Origin: an uncultured Peptococcaceae bacterium
GTDB lineage: Bacteria; Bacillota; Limnochordia; Darwinibacteriales; Darwinibacteriaceae
Assembly: GCA_937988745.1 (NCBI GenBank)
Contig: CALKAR010000033.1
Coordinates: 1-55,736 of the forward strand
Length of the DNA: 55,736 nucleotides
Reading direction: 5' to 3'
Shown one piece after another: positions 25,678 through 36,532 of this stretch (positions within the stretch are counted from its first letter, which is position 1; every line of letters starts with the position of its first letter). The position numbers and the translations under genes were made by a program. The notes beneath the pieces are model-generated. The model saw nothing but the letters and a program-made list of their open reading frames with translations, was not told the DNA's origin and did not search any database.

Positions 25678-26685
25678 CTAACCGTTCCAACTTGCCGGCA
25701 GAAACAGTCGTTCAAACTCTGCGATCGCATAGCTGTCGCTCATCCCTGCAATGTAATCACAGGCAGCGCGTACGAGCTCTGCGTGATTAATCTCGTGCCC
25801 CATCCGCTCTTCAAGTACATGTTTGTTTTTCACATAATGGTTAAAGAGCTGTTCAATAACGCCGTGCACCTTTTCTTCTTCGCGTTTTGCTTCCGAACCG
25901 ATGTAAACGTTCGCGAAGAGAAATTCTCGCAATTCATTGGTAACCTGAGCCACTTCATCGGTCATTACAATTTGTGGCTTACCGCTGCTGGCAGCAATCA
26001 CTGACTTCACCATAGTATCTATGCGATCGGCTCGAGTTCTACCGAGCACTTCAGGCACCCTACTGGGCAGGTCCACTTCAGTTAAGATTCCCGCCCGCAC
26101 AGCATCTTCTACGTCGTGGTTAAGATAAGCAATCCGATCACCGAGTTTTACGACCTGCCCCTCCAGTGTGGCGGGCAGTTGAGGGCCGGTGTGATTCAGG
26201 ATGCCGTCACGAACTTCAAACGTCAGGTTTAGTCCGGGATAATGCGGCGAGTGTTGTTCTAGAACGTCTACAACCCGCAGACTCTGTTCATTATGGCGGA
26301 AATGCCCGACCAACTGTGCGAGTGCCGCTTCGCCCGCGTGCCCAAAGGGGGTATGTCCGAGGTCGTGGCCTAAAGCAATTGCCTCGGTTAGATCCTCATT
26401 CAGACCTAGTGCTCGCGCTATAGTGCGGCTGATCTGAGCTACTTCAAGCACATGGGTGAGCCTTGTGCGGTAGTGATCACCAAAGGGATATATGAAAACC
26501 TGTGTCTTTGAACGCAGACGGCGGAACGCCTTAGAGTGCAAAATCCGGTCTCGATCGCGCTGATAAGGCGTGCGAATCTCACACTCTTCGTCTGGATAGA
26601 TCCTGCCTCGTGTTTCGGCCGTTAATTGAGCATAAGGAGAAAGATATTCCTTTTCCCACCGTAAAGTGCGTTCCCACAGATACAA
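25678..26685 (-). CDS. Deoxyguanosinetriphosphate triphosphohydrolase-like HD protein
   Basis: About 336 residues. Contains the HD-domain metal site: RLTHVLEVAQIS near 65, GHDLGHTPFGHAGE near 108, and RIAYLNHDVEDA near 182. The N-terminal region RTPYQRDRDRILHSKAFRRL is characteristic of the dGTPase family, which splits dNTPs into nucleoside and triphosphate. The start is TTG 26685 with GGAGGG six bases upstream. It directly precedes dnaG, with 15 bases to the proposed ATA, as is common in clostridia-type genomes, and may link dNTP pools to priming. Confidence 0.88.
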   Translation of the reverse strand: MYLWERTLRWEKEYLSPYAQLTAETRGRIYPDEECEIRTPYQRDRDRILHSKAFRRLRSKTQVFIYPFGDHYRTRLTHVLEVAQISRTIARALGLNEDLTEAIALGHDLGHTPFGHAGEAALAQLVGHFRHNEQSLRVVDVLEQHSPHYPGLNLTFEVRDGILNHTGPQLPATLEGQVVKLGDRIAYLNHDVEDAVRAGILTEVDLPSRVPEVLGRTRADRIDTMVKSVIAASSGKPQIVMTDEVAQVTNELREFLFANVYIGSEAKREEEKVHGVIEQLFNHYVKNKHVLEERMGHEINHAELVRAACDYIAGMSDSYAIAEFERLFLPASWNG

Positions 26686-26713
26686 CCTAATCCCTCCATC
26701 CGTCGGACAAACC

Positions 26714-26746
26714 AAAAGGAACCCACACTGTGTTAGTATGGGTTCC
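26714..26746 (-). terminator. Terminator after ppdK
   Basis: GGAACCCA/TGGGTTCC stem at 26718-26746 with a 13-base loop, ending on the minus strand in CCTTTTGG. The T run is short, so strength is uncertain. Confidence 0.65.
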
Positions 26747-26750
26747 CCAT

Positions 26751-26781
26751 CGGGCGGCTATTTCCTTCTAAATGCCGCCCG
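26751..26781 (-). other. GC-rich stem-loop upstream of the ppdK terminator
   Basis: Perfect 8-bp stem CGGGCGGC/GCCGCCCG with a 15-base loop, 30 bases after the ppdK stop. No T run follows directly, so it may protect the ppdK mRNA 3' end or act with the next hairpin. Confidence 0.5.
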
Positions 26782-26810
26782 CTTTCGAACGAAGGTTCTG
26801 GCTCTCTGCC

Positions 26811-29441
<2,631 letters not shown>

Positions 29442-29550
29442 CAATTTATCCTCCTTCGCTTTGAAGTGCTATGTTTTCCCAACTATGGGTTCAACACCAA
29501 AACTAACTATTCTGGATTGTCCTAGAATATCCTTCCACAGGAGGGATTTC

Positions 29551-31614
29551 TTACATTGAAACAACAATTGTCTGGAAATCAGCATAGGTGCGAAATACAG
29601 CTGCAGTCTCCCAAAGCATGCTCAGACGGTTTGCGCGGACCTTTTCATCTTTATCCATAATCATAACCTGGTCAAAGAACTGATCGACCGCCCGTCGAAA
29701 GTCAGCTAGGAGGGCCAAAGCAGCATCATACGATCCCTCCGCCATCTTACCGGCTACAGCCTCCTTCAGCGCGGATAAGCTGCTGAAGAACTCGCTGTCG
29801 GCTGGTGTGAAAACTTCTTCGTGATACTTGACCTCTTCAGCTTTGGCAGCCAGATTGGCAGCTCGTTCAAACGCTGTGTAGAGATCATTGAACTGGTCAG
29901 TCTTACGAAATGCCTCTAGAGCATCGAGCTTCGCCACGAGCTCAGGAACTCTAAGATCACCTGACGCTAGTACTGCATCAACGCTGTCGTAGGCATAACC
30001 TTCATCAAGCAGGTATACCCGGAGCCTGCCAAGGAGAAATTCCAAGAGAGCAGCTCGTTTATCATCCTCAAGGGTTACCCCTTGATAATACTGCTCCGCA
30101 ATGCCGATCAGTTTGTCTAAGGGAAGCGCATAGCCGTTTGCCAGCAGTATGTGAACGACCCCTTGAGCCTGACGGCGGAGCGCAAAAGGATCCTGAGAAC
30201 CTGTAGGAATCTTGCCCAAAGCAAAGTATCCCACGAGGGTATCGAGTTTATCAGCTAAAGCCGTCAGTTTACCCTCTACAGTTTCAGGGAGGGTATCTCC
30301 TGAAAACCGCGGCATATAATGTTCGGCAATTCCACGGGCAACTTCAGCTGGTTCACCAGACAGCAGTGCATATTTTTCTCCCATGGTGCCCTGCAATTCT
30401 GGGAACTCATAAACCATCTGCGTCACCAGGTCGGACTTGCACAGCTGAGCCGTTCTGCGTACGGTCTCGCTGTGTTCTTCAAGACCAAACTCGCGCGCAA
30501 GTGTCGGTGCCAGCTGGACAAGCCGCTGCACCTTGTCATACACTGTTCCGAGGCCTTCTTGGAATACAACACCCTGCAGCTTCTCAAGATTATCTTCCAG
30601 ACTCTGTTTGCGGTCTTCATCATAGAAGAACTTCGCATCTGCCAGGCGCGCCTCTAGAACTTTTTCATTTCCCGCAATGACATTTCCAAGGTGATTGTCC
30701 GCACCATTGCGAACACCTATGAACATGGGCAGGAGTTTGCCGTCGGCGCCCATTACAGGGAAGTACCTCTGATGTTCTTTCATAGAGGTAATCAAAACTT
30801 CAGACGGTACATCCAAATACTCTTCTTTGAAACGTCCACAGAAAGCCGTGGGATACTCGACAAGATTGGACACTTCATCGAGGAGTTGGTCATCAAGGAG
30901 CACTTCTCCTCCATTGTCCTTGGCTGTCGTTTGGACCTGCTCCATGATCATCTTACGTCTCACGCCTGCATCAACAATCACGTAACCAGCAGCGAGCCGA
31001 GCCGCGTACTCATCTGGGCTGGCGAGTTCGATTGGTTCTGGGCAGAGCTGGCGGTGACCATAAGTTATGCGGCCAGAGGAAACAGGACCAACAGAGAAGG
31101 GCACTACCTCTTCGCCATACAGCGCCACAATCCAGCGCAGAGGGCGCGCAAACCTGAGATCATAATCGCCCCACCGCATGTTTTTTGGGAAATGAAGATT
31201 CAGTACAGCTGAACTTAATACTTCGGGCAGCAGATCAACTGCAGGCTGACCAATGTGGTGTTTCTTGGCAAAAAGATATTCCACGCCCTGAACCTCTTTT
31301 ACAAAGAGTTCTTCCGCCGAAACACCTTGCGATCTAGCGAAGCCTGCACCAGCCTTTGTCAACTGACCTTCATCATCGTAAGCGATATTCTTCGGTGGAC
31401 CTTTGATTTCGCTCACTCGGTCAGGCTGCACTTCGATTAAGTCGGCAACTTTGACTGCAAGTCGTCTGGGCGTGGAGTAAACAGTTATTTCACCATGAGT
31501 CAAGTGAATTTGGGCCAAACGCTCAGAGATATTTTCCGCGAGCTGCTCAACAGATGCATCAACAAAACGAGCTGGCAGCTCCTCAAAGCCTACTTCTAAT
31601 AATAAGTCGCGCAT
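29551..31614 (-). CDS. glyS: Glycyl-tRNA synthetase beta subunit
   Basis: 687 residues, complete. Begins LLLEVGFEELPARFVDASVE, a family signature; an HD-like central region and a C-terminal anticodon-binding part follow. Together with the alpha subunit it forms the bacterial alpha2beta2 GlyRS that charges tRNA-Gly. The ATG overlaps the glyQ stop by one base (TAATG), so both subunits are translated in a fixed ratio. ppdK follows after about 110 bases, with AAGGAGG ahead of it. Confidence 0.97.
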   Translation of the reverse strand: MRDLLLEVGFEELPARFVDASVEQLAENISERLAQIHLTHGEITVYSTPRRLAVKVADLIEVQPDRVSEIKGPPKNIAYDDEGQLTKAGAGFARSQGVSAEELFVKEVQGVEYLFAKKHHIGQPAVDLLPEVLSSAVLNLHFPKNMRWGDYDLRFARPLRWIVALYGEEVVPFSVGPVSSGRITYGHRQLCPEPIELASPDEYAARLAAGYVIVDAGVRRKMIMEQVQTTAKDNGGEVLLDDQLLDEVSNLVEYPTAFCGRFKEEYLDVPSEVLITSMKEHQRYFPVMGADGKLLPMFIGVRNGADNHLGNVIAGNEKVLEARLADAKFFYDEDRKQSLEDNLEKLQGVVFQEGLGTVYDKVQRLVQLAPTLAREFGLEEHSETVRRTAQLCKSDLVTQMVYEFPELQGTMGEKYALLSGEPAEVARGIAEHYMPRFSGDTLPETVEGKLTALADKLDTLVGYFALGKIPTGSQDPFALRRQAQGVVHILLANGYALPLDKLIGIAEQYYQGVTLEDDKRAALLEFLLGRLRVYLLDEGYAYDSVDAVLASGDLRVPELVAKLDALEAFRKTDQFNDLYTAFERAANLAAKAEEVKYHEEVFTPADSEFFSSLSALKEAVAGKMAEGSYDAALALLADFRRAVDQFFDQVMIMDKDEKVRANRLSMLWETAAVFRTYADFQTIVVSM

Positions 31615-32507
31615 TATTTCAACCCCCTTTTCAGGAGCGGGAATCCTAGTTTCTCCCGACTTTCAAGATACCCTTGGGCAGCCCTACGGGCCAGATTGCG
31701 GACACGTCCGATGAAACGAGTACGTTCACTAACGCTGATCGCACCCCGGGCATCAAGGAGGTTAAAAGTATGAGAGCACTTTAGAATATAATCGTAAGCT
31801 GGCAGAACCAGTTCTAAGTCCAAGAGACGGACTGCCTCGCTTTCGTACATATCAAATAAAGTAAAGAGCTGCTCGGGATCAGATTCTTCGAAGTTATAGC
31901 GAGAATACTCAACCTCATTCTGATAGAATACATCGCCGTAGGTAATATCATCGACCCATTTTAGTTTCAGCATATCGTCAATGCCCTGGATGAACATAGC
32001 AAGGCGCTCGATTCCATAAGTGATCTCCGCCGCAACGGGTTTGACGTCGATGCCGCCTACCTGTTGGAAATAGGTAAACTGGGTGATTTCCATCCCATCC
32101 AGCCAAACTTCCCAACCGAGACCCCACGCACCGAGTGTGGGAGACTCCCAGTCATCTTCTACAAAACGCACGTCATGCTTAGCAAGATCAATACCTAAGG
32201 CCTCTAAACTGCCTAGGTAAAGCTCCTGAACGTTATCAGGTGATGGTTTCAGAATAACCTGATACTGATAATAATGCTGAACCCGATTTGGATTTTCTCC
32301 GTAGCGGCCGTCCGTCGGTCTGCGGCAGGGCTGCACGTAGGCCACGCGCCAAGGTTCTGGTCCTAAAGCCTTCAAAAACGTACCTGGAGCCATCGTACCG
32401 GCTCCCACTTCCATGTCATAAGGTTGGTAGATAATACAGTTATGCTCAGCCCAATATTGCTGAAGCTTAAAAATCATATCCTGCAGGTTTAGGGGAACAC
32501 TGCTCAT
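31614..32507 (-). CDS. glyQ: Glycyl-tRNA synthetase alpha subunit
   Basis: 297 residues. It is the catalytic class II subunit; CIIYQPYDMEVGAGTMAPGT near 24-43 and PCRRPTDGRYGENPNRVQHY near 60-80 are diagnostic, and GGIDVKPVAAEITYGIERLA contains motif 3. ATG 32507 follows GGGAGGAG. The gene lies downstream of its own promoter (32593-32621) and an attenuator-like hairpin (32528-32556). No T-box is present, although glyQS is T-box controlled in Bacillus. Confidence 0.97.
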   Translation of the reverse strand: MSSVPLNLQDMIFKLQQYWAEHNCIIYQPYDMEVGAGTMAPGTFLKALGPEPWRVAYVQPCRRPTDGRYGENPNRVQHYYQYQVILKPSPDNVQELYLGSLEALGIDLAKHDVRFVEDDWESPTLGAWGLGWEVWLDGMEITQFTYFQQVGGIDVKPVAAEITYGIERLAMFIQGIDDMLKLKWVDDITYGDVFYQNEVEYSRYNFEESDPEQLFTLFDMYESEAVRLLDLELVLPAYDYILKCSHTFNLLDARGAISVSERTRFIGRVRNLARRAAQGYLESREKLGFPLLKRGLK

Positions 32508-32527
32508 TTAACTCCTCCCTCTCATTC

Positions 32528-32556
32528 AAAAAAACCCCCCATCCCTGAATGAGGGG
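32528..32556 (-). terminator. Terminator or attenuator in the glyQ leader
   Basis: CCCCTCAT (32556-32549) pairs with ATGGGGGG (32542-32535), followed by seven T. It ends about 20 bases before the glyQ start, after the promoter at 32593-32621, so glyQS transcripts must pass it. The 5' arm can alternatively pair with GAATGAGAGGG just before the glyQ ribosome binding site. It may also stop recO transcription. Confidence 0.85.
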
Positions 32557-32592
32557 ACGAAAGGTCGCTTTCAGAGGATCAACAGCACTTTC

Positions 32593-32621
32593 TTTATACC
32601 AAATCTGCCTGTAATTGTCAA
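32593..32621 (-). promoter_or_regulatory. Sigma-A promoter of glyQS
   Basis: Minus strand TTGACA (32621-32616), 17 bases, TATAAA (32598-32593). The -35 overlaps the recO stop codon. Predicted start near 32586, giving a leader of roughly 80 bases. Confidence 0.85.
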
Positions 32622-33355
32622 TCCGACTTAATCGTCTCCAAGAAATCCAGCGACTTCAAAGGATAGTCTAGCCGAAAATCTATGTACTTACGCATCAGGG
32701 CTTTCAGTTCCGCCAGGGCACCGGGGGTGGGATGCAGAATCCCAATGCGGCTGATATCCCATTCAACCAAACGCTTCATCAGCTCCCATGTTCCGTTGCT
32801 CAACGGCATTACATTAGTATAGTCACCAGAGCATGAACGGCAGACCAAACCACCCTCTGCGGTAAAGAGCAGGTTCTCAGAAACATTTACACCGCAGCCG
32901 ATGCATTGGTAGAGCTGAGGCGAATATCCCAGCGCGTGCATGAGTCTCACTTCGAAGGCTCGCGCTGCTAATGGAAACCGTCCCTGCGAACCCAAAGCAA
33001 AAACCGCAGTGAGTAGAAGAAAAACTTCAGGGATAGGCAGTTCTTCGTCTGTAAACGTATCCAGAAGCTCGCAGATATAGGAAGCATAAGCCATCATTTC
33101 CAGATCATCCCGCAGATGCTGGTTCGATTGAATGATTTCTGCTTGGCTTAGATTGTGCAGTTCTTTACCTGCAAAAATGAGATAGCGGCCGTGGGTAAAC
33201 ACTTGGGTTGGGCTCATAAGGCGGTTGCGAATCCGCCTCGCACCTCTAGCCGCTGCTCGAAGTTTGCCATGGTCAGCTGTAAATACAGTGACAATCCGGT
33301 CCGCTTCGCCTAGATTTCTCACCCTGATTATAATTCCTTCCACTCTATAAGACAC
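32618..33355 (-). CDS. recO: DNA repair protein RecO
   Basis: 245 residues. An N-terminal OB fold (VEGIIIRVRNLGEADRIVTV) precedes a helical domain and a zinc-binding pair CIGC near 160 and CRSC near 180. RecO loads RecA on SSB-coated DNA with RecR. The start is GTG 33355 behind GAGGTGA. It follows ruvB by 20 bases, extending the recombination operon ruvC-ruvA-ruvB. Confidence 0.93.
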   Translation of the reverse strand: MSYRVEGIIIRVRNLGEADRIVTVFTADHGKLRAAARGARRIRNRLMSPTQVFTHGRYLIFAGKELHNLSQAEIIQSNQHLRDDLEMMAYASYICELLDTFTDEELPIPEVFLLLTAVFALGSQGRFPLAARAFEVRLMHALGYSPQLYQCIGCGVNVSENLLFTAEGGLVCRSCSGDYTNVMPLSNGTWELMKRLVEWDISRIGILHPTPGALAELKALMRKYIDFRLDYPLKSLDFLETIKSD

Positions 33356-33375
33356 TCATGTCACCTCTGCTGCCC

Positions 33376-34380
33376 CTACTCTTCAACAAAGGGCACACCA
33401 AGATACTCACATCCTAATTTAGTTATACATCTTCCCCGGGCAGTGCGCTGCACAAAGCCAAGCTGGATCAAAAATGGCTCATACACATCTTCGATGGTTT
33501 CAGCCTCTTCTCCGATCGCTGCTGCCAAACTTTCCACGCCCACGGGCCCGCCTCCAAAGACTTGAACGATTGTCTCTAAGATCCGTCGGTCGATATGGTC
33601 AAGCCCATACTCATCAATATCGAACAAAGCTAGAGCGTCTGCCGCCACTTCATGGGAAATAAAGTTATCTGCCTTGACTTGAGCATAATCACGGACTCGC
33701 TTGAGCAGACGGTTCGCCACCCGTGGTGTACCCCTTGACCTCTTAGCAATTTCCTGCGCTCCCGCTTGATCTATCTCCACCCGAAGGATAGATGCTGCCC
33801 GCATAACAATGGCAGTCAGTTCTTCTTCACTGTATAGATCCAAGCGGCTCATTACGCCAAAGCGATCCCTAAGGGGCGAAGTGAGCATACCTGCTCGAGT
33901 CGTAGCGCCGATCAGCGTGAAAGGCGGCAGATCGATACGCACTGACCTGGCACCTGGCCCTTTCCCAATCACGATATCGACAGCGCTGTCTTCCATAGCC
34001 GGGTACAAAACTTCTTCAACTGCCCGGCTCAACCGGTGGATTTCGTCGATAAAAAGAACATCCCTGGGTTCAAGGTTAGTGAGCATAGCCACCAGATCTC
34101 CCTGCCGCTCAATGGCAGGACCTGATGTAGTATGAATACCCACGCCCAGTTCATTTGAAATTACATAGGCAAGGCTGGTTTTTCCTAATCCCGGCGGTCC
34201 GTAGAGCAGGACATGGTCCAGTGCTTCTCCCCGCTGCTTGGCAGCTGTGATAAACAGCTCCATGTGTTCTTTGACCTTTGTCTGGCCGATGTAATCTGCC
34301 AATGTGCGCGGGCGCAAAGAAACCTCGATATCCCAATCATCGGGACGTCTCCAACCGCTGACTACCCGTTCCGCCTCCAT
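33376..34380 (-). CDS. ruvB: Holliday junction helicase RuvB
   Basis: 334 residues. AAA+ motor with Walker A LLYGPPGLGKTSLA near 60, Walker B FIDEIHRL near 110 and sensor GATTRAGMLTSPLRDRF near 160, and a C-terminal winged helix. It drives branch migration of Holliday junctions with RuvA. The start lies inside the end of ruvA (19-base overlap), so the two are coupled. Confidence 0.98.
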   Translation of the reverse strand: MEAERVVSGWRRPDDWDIEVSLRPRTLADYIGQTKVKEHMELFITAAKQRGEALDHVLLYGPPGLGKTSLAYVISNELGVGIHTTSGPAIERQGDLVAMLTNLEPRDVLFIDEIHRLSRAVEEVLYPAMEDSAVDIVIGKGPGARSVRIDLPPFTLIGATTRAGMLTSPLRDRFGVMSRLDLYSEEELTAIVMRAASILRVEIDQAGAQEIAKRSRGTPRVANRLLKRVRDYAQVKADNFISHEVAADALALFDIDEYGLDHIDRRILETIVQVFGGGPVGVESLAAAIGEEAETIEDVYEPFLIQLGFVQRTARGRCITKLGCEYLGVPFVEE

Positions 34381-34994
34381 GCACGGTCTCCTTTCTGTGG
34401 TATACTGCTGGCCAGGGCTAATTTAAGGAGAGCCTGCAGATCACTATCGTCCCCTAACTGGGCATAAGCGCCCTGTACCATTTGTTCTGCCTCCCGGGCT
34501 GCGTATCCCAACGCAATTAGAGCTTCAACCGCATCGCCAAGTCCCCCACCAGGAACAATTGGCCAATCCTCCTCTGGCTCAGTTACCTTGACTTCCGCAA
34601 GTTTATCCTTCAGCTCTAGTATCAGGCGTTCGGCAGTCTTCTTACCAACACCCGGCAGACTAGTAAGGATACTGATCTGCTGCTGCTGAATAGCCCGGGT
34701 AAATTCAGCCGGCGTGATCGCTGACAGAATGCCTAGTGCGGTCTTAGGCCCAATGCCTGACACTCCGATAATCTGCTGAAAGAGCTGCCGTTCGTCCTCC
34801 GACGCAAAACCGTACAGCACAAGAGCATCATCCCGCACGTGAAAATGGGTAAACACCCGCATCTCTTGACCAGCATTGGGCAGCCGGCGCAGAACTTCTT
34901 GAGTAACCAGCACTTGGTAGCCTACGCCGTTCACATCCAACACGATCGACTCATCATCACTCGCCATGAGTTTACCTGTAAGCATTACAATCAT
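34362..34994 (-). CDS. ruvA: Holliday junction DNA-binding protein RuvA
   Basis: About 210 residues: OB-fold domain I (MIVMLTGKLMASDDESIVLD), two helix-hairpin-helix motifs (IGVSGIGPKTALGIL and LTSLPGVGKKTAERLI) and domain III, which contacts RuvB (DAVEALIALGYAAREAEQMV). The start is ATG 34994 with GGGGAG upstream; the frame runs further to 35063 but without family similarity. It overlaps ruvC by 23 bases and ruvB by 19. Confidence 0.96.
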   Translation of the reverse strand: MIVMLTGKLMASDDESIVLDVNGVGYQVLVTQEVLRRLPNAGQEMRVFTHFHVRDDALVLYGFASEDERQLFQQIIGVSGIGPKTALGILSAITPAEFTRAIQQQQISILTSLPGVGKKTAERLILELKDKLAEVKVTEPEEDWPIVPGGGLGDAVEALIALGYAAREAEQMVQGAYAQLGDDSDLQALLKLALASSIPQKGDRAWRRNG

Positions 34995-35481
34995 GCATAT
35001 CTCCCCACTTCCGACAGTTGTACCCATGACACAGACAAACAGCCAGCGCATCGGCCACGTCATCAGGCCGAGGTATCTCCTCCAAACCTAGGAGCATCTT
35101 TACCATGTATCCTACCTGTTCTTTTGTCGCTCTGCCGTGGCCAGTAACAGCCTGCTTTACCTGCAGCGGTGTATATTCGGCAATGGGGAGCTCGCTGTGT
35201 GCACCGGCCAAGATAACTACTCCCCGGGCCTGACCCACAGTAATGGCAGTTGTTACGTTGGTGTTAAAAAACAGCTGCTCAATAGCCAGCGAATCTGGTT
35301 CAAACTCTTCTATCAGCCGGCACACCTCGCTGTAGATGGTCTTTAGCCGCAGAGACATGTCTTGCTTCGATGGAGTAGTGATAGCTCCATAACCTAAGAC
35401 TGCAAATTTATTAGGGCTTTCGCGCCGCACAACCCCGTAACCGGTAATCGCTGTCCCGGGATCAATCCCCAATATGACCAT
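34972..35481 (-). CDS. ruvC: Holliday junction resolvase RuvC
   Basis: 169 residues. RNase H-like fold with the four acidic residues: D7 (ILGIDPGT), E68 (LAIEQLF), D141 and D144 (PDDVADALAV). It cuts Holliday junctions after RuvAB migration. I start it at ATG 35481, because MVILGIDPG is the family N-terminus; upstream pairing to the ribosome is weak (GGGATGTGA). A terminator at 35538-35567 separates it from yebC, so ruvCAB-recO probably has its own promoter nearby. Confidence 0.95.
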   Translation of the reverse strand: MVILGIDPGTAITGYGVVRRESPNKFAVLGYGAITTPSKQDMSLRLKTIYSEVCRLIEEFEPDSLAIEQLFFNTNVTTAITVGQARGVVILAGAHSELPIAEYTPLQVKQAVTGHGRATKEQVGYMVKMLLGLEEIPRPDDVADALAVCLCHGYNCRKWGDMHDCNAYR

Positions 35482-35504
35482 TATATCACATCCCATCTGG
35501 GGGG

Positions 35505-35693
35505 TTATTCGACAGTATCAGAGCTAAGTCCTTGCGCAAAAAAGCCGCTTGCTCTCCACAAGCGGCTCTGGACTTGTACTACTTCTGCTGGTGCACGTGA
35601 TTCATGACTCTGAAAAGCTCGATAAACAATCATAAAACTGAGTACAAAGCAAATTACAGCAAGAATCACTACTACAACCGTACGCCAATCCAG
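35505..35693 (-). CDS. Possible small membrane protein between yebC and ruvC
   Basis: An open frame encoding about 62 residues with one clear membrane helix (TVVVVILAVICFVLSFMIVY) and a polar tail. I recognise no family. The only well-placed ribosome binding site (AGAGGGGGGTGA) lies four bases before an in-frame CTG at 35693; upstream ATGs at 35720 and 35726 have none. Against it, a strong terminator (35538-35567) lies inside the last third of the frame, so most transcripts would end before the stop codon. It may be real with partial read-through, or a chance frame. Confidence 0.3.
   Translation of the reverse strand: MDWRTVVVVILAVICFVLSFMIVYRAFQSHESRAPAEVVQVQSRLWRASGFFAQGLSSDTVE
35538..35567 (-). 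terminator. Terminator after yebC
   Basis: Perfect 9-bp stem AGCCGCTTG/CAAGCGGCT with a 7-base loop at 35543-35567, followed on the minus strand by six T and then GCGC. Confidence 0.92.
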
Positions 35694-35747
35694 AAACTCA
35701 CCCCCCTCTACGGGGAGCATATCCAAGAAAAACCAATTTTATGCCAG

Positions 35748-36473
35748 TTATTCTGCGACCTCGTAGTTAGCATAAACGTCTTGGACTTCATCCAATTCCT
35801 CAAGGGCATCAATCAGTTTTTCAATAGTATCCTGCATTTGGGCATCGATGACTATAGTGTTCTTTGGAATCCAGCTGATTTCTGCTCCTAAGAACTTCAT
35901 CCCCTCTGCCTCCAGAGCCTGTTTGACTTGAATAAAGTCTGTAGGATCAGTGGTGATTTCAAATACGTCTTCGTTGACCACCATGTCTTCTGCCCCTGCT
36001 TCGAGAACTTGAAGCATGACTTCATCTTCGTCATAACCATCCCGCTCCAGGACTAGGAGGCCCTTTCGGTCAAACATCCATGCTACGCATCCGCTCTCGC
36101 CTAGGTTTCCGCCGTACTTAGAAAATCTGTGACGTACTTCACCGGCTGTGCGGTTGCGGTTATCTGTAAGGGTAGTCAACATGATTGCCACGCCACCAGG
36201 ACCATAGCCTTCATAGATTATCTCTTCAAAGTTGTCACCATCAAGCCCGCCGACACCGCGCTGAATAGCCCGTTCAATATTATCGTTGGGCATGTTGATG
36301 CCGCGAGCAGCGTCTATAGCAAGACGGAGCTTAAAGTTGGATTCTGGGTCAGGCCCGCCCTCCTTAACTGCGACCGTAATTTGGCGCGCCATCTTTGTAA
36401 ACATCTGGCCCCGTTTAGCATCTTCTTTGGCCTTCTTATGCTTAATGTTAGCCCATTTCGAATGTCCTGCCAC
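35748..36473 (-). CDS. YebC/PmpR family protein (TACO1-like)
   Basis: 241 residues. Starts at GTG 36473 with AGGATGTGA upstream, giving the family N-terminus AGHSKWANIKHKKAKEDAKR; GINMPNDNIERAIQRG and EGYGPGGVAIM are diagnostic. Members were described as transcription regulators and more recently as translation factors that ease stalling at proline stretches. It lies upstream of ruvC, a conserved neighbourhood, but a terminator separates them here. Confidence 0.93.
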   Translation of the reverse strand: MAGHSKWANIKHKKAKEDAKRGQMFTKMARQITVAVKEGGPDPESNFKLRLAIDAARGINMPNDNIERAIQRGVGGLDGDNFEEIIYEGYGPGGVAIMLTTLTDNRNRTAGEVRHRFSKYGGNLGESGCVAWMFDRKGLLVLERDGYDEDEVMLQVLEAGAEDMVVNEDVFEITTDPTDFIQVKQALEAEGMKFLGAEISWIPKNTIVIDAQMQDTIEKLIDALEELDEVQDVYANYEVAE

Positions 36474-36532
36474 GAGCGTCACATCCTTTCGCCCATATTC
36501 TAGCACACCAGAGTACTGCTTGCCAACTATGG

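Noticed and set aside
32508..32617. T-box riboswitch for glyQS, expected from Bacillus
   Set aside because: The leader is only about 80 bases and contains no GGTGGNACCGCG motif or stem I, so only a terminator/attenuator is reported.
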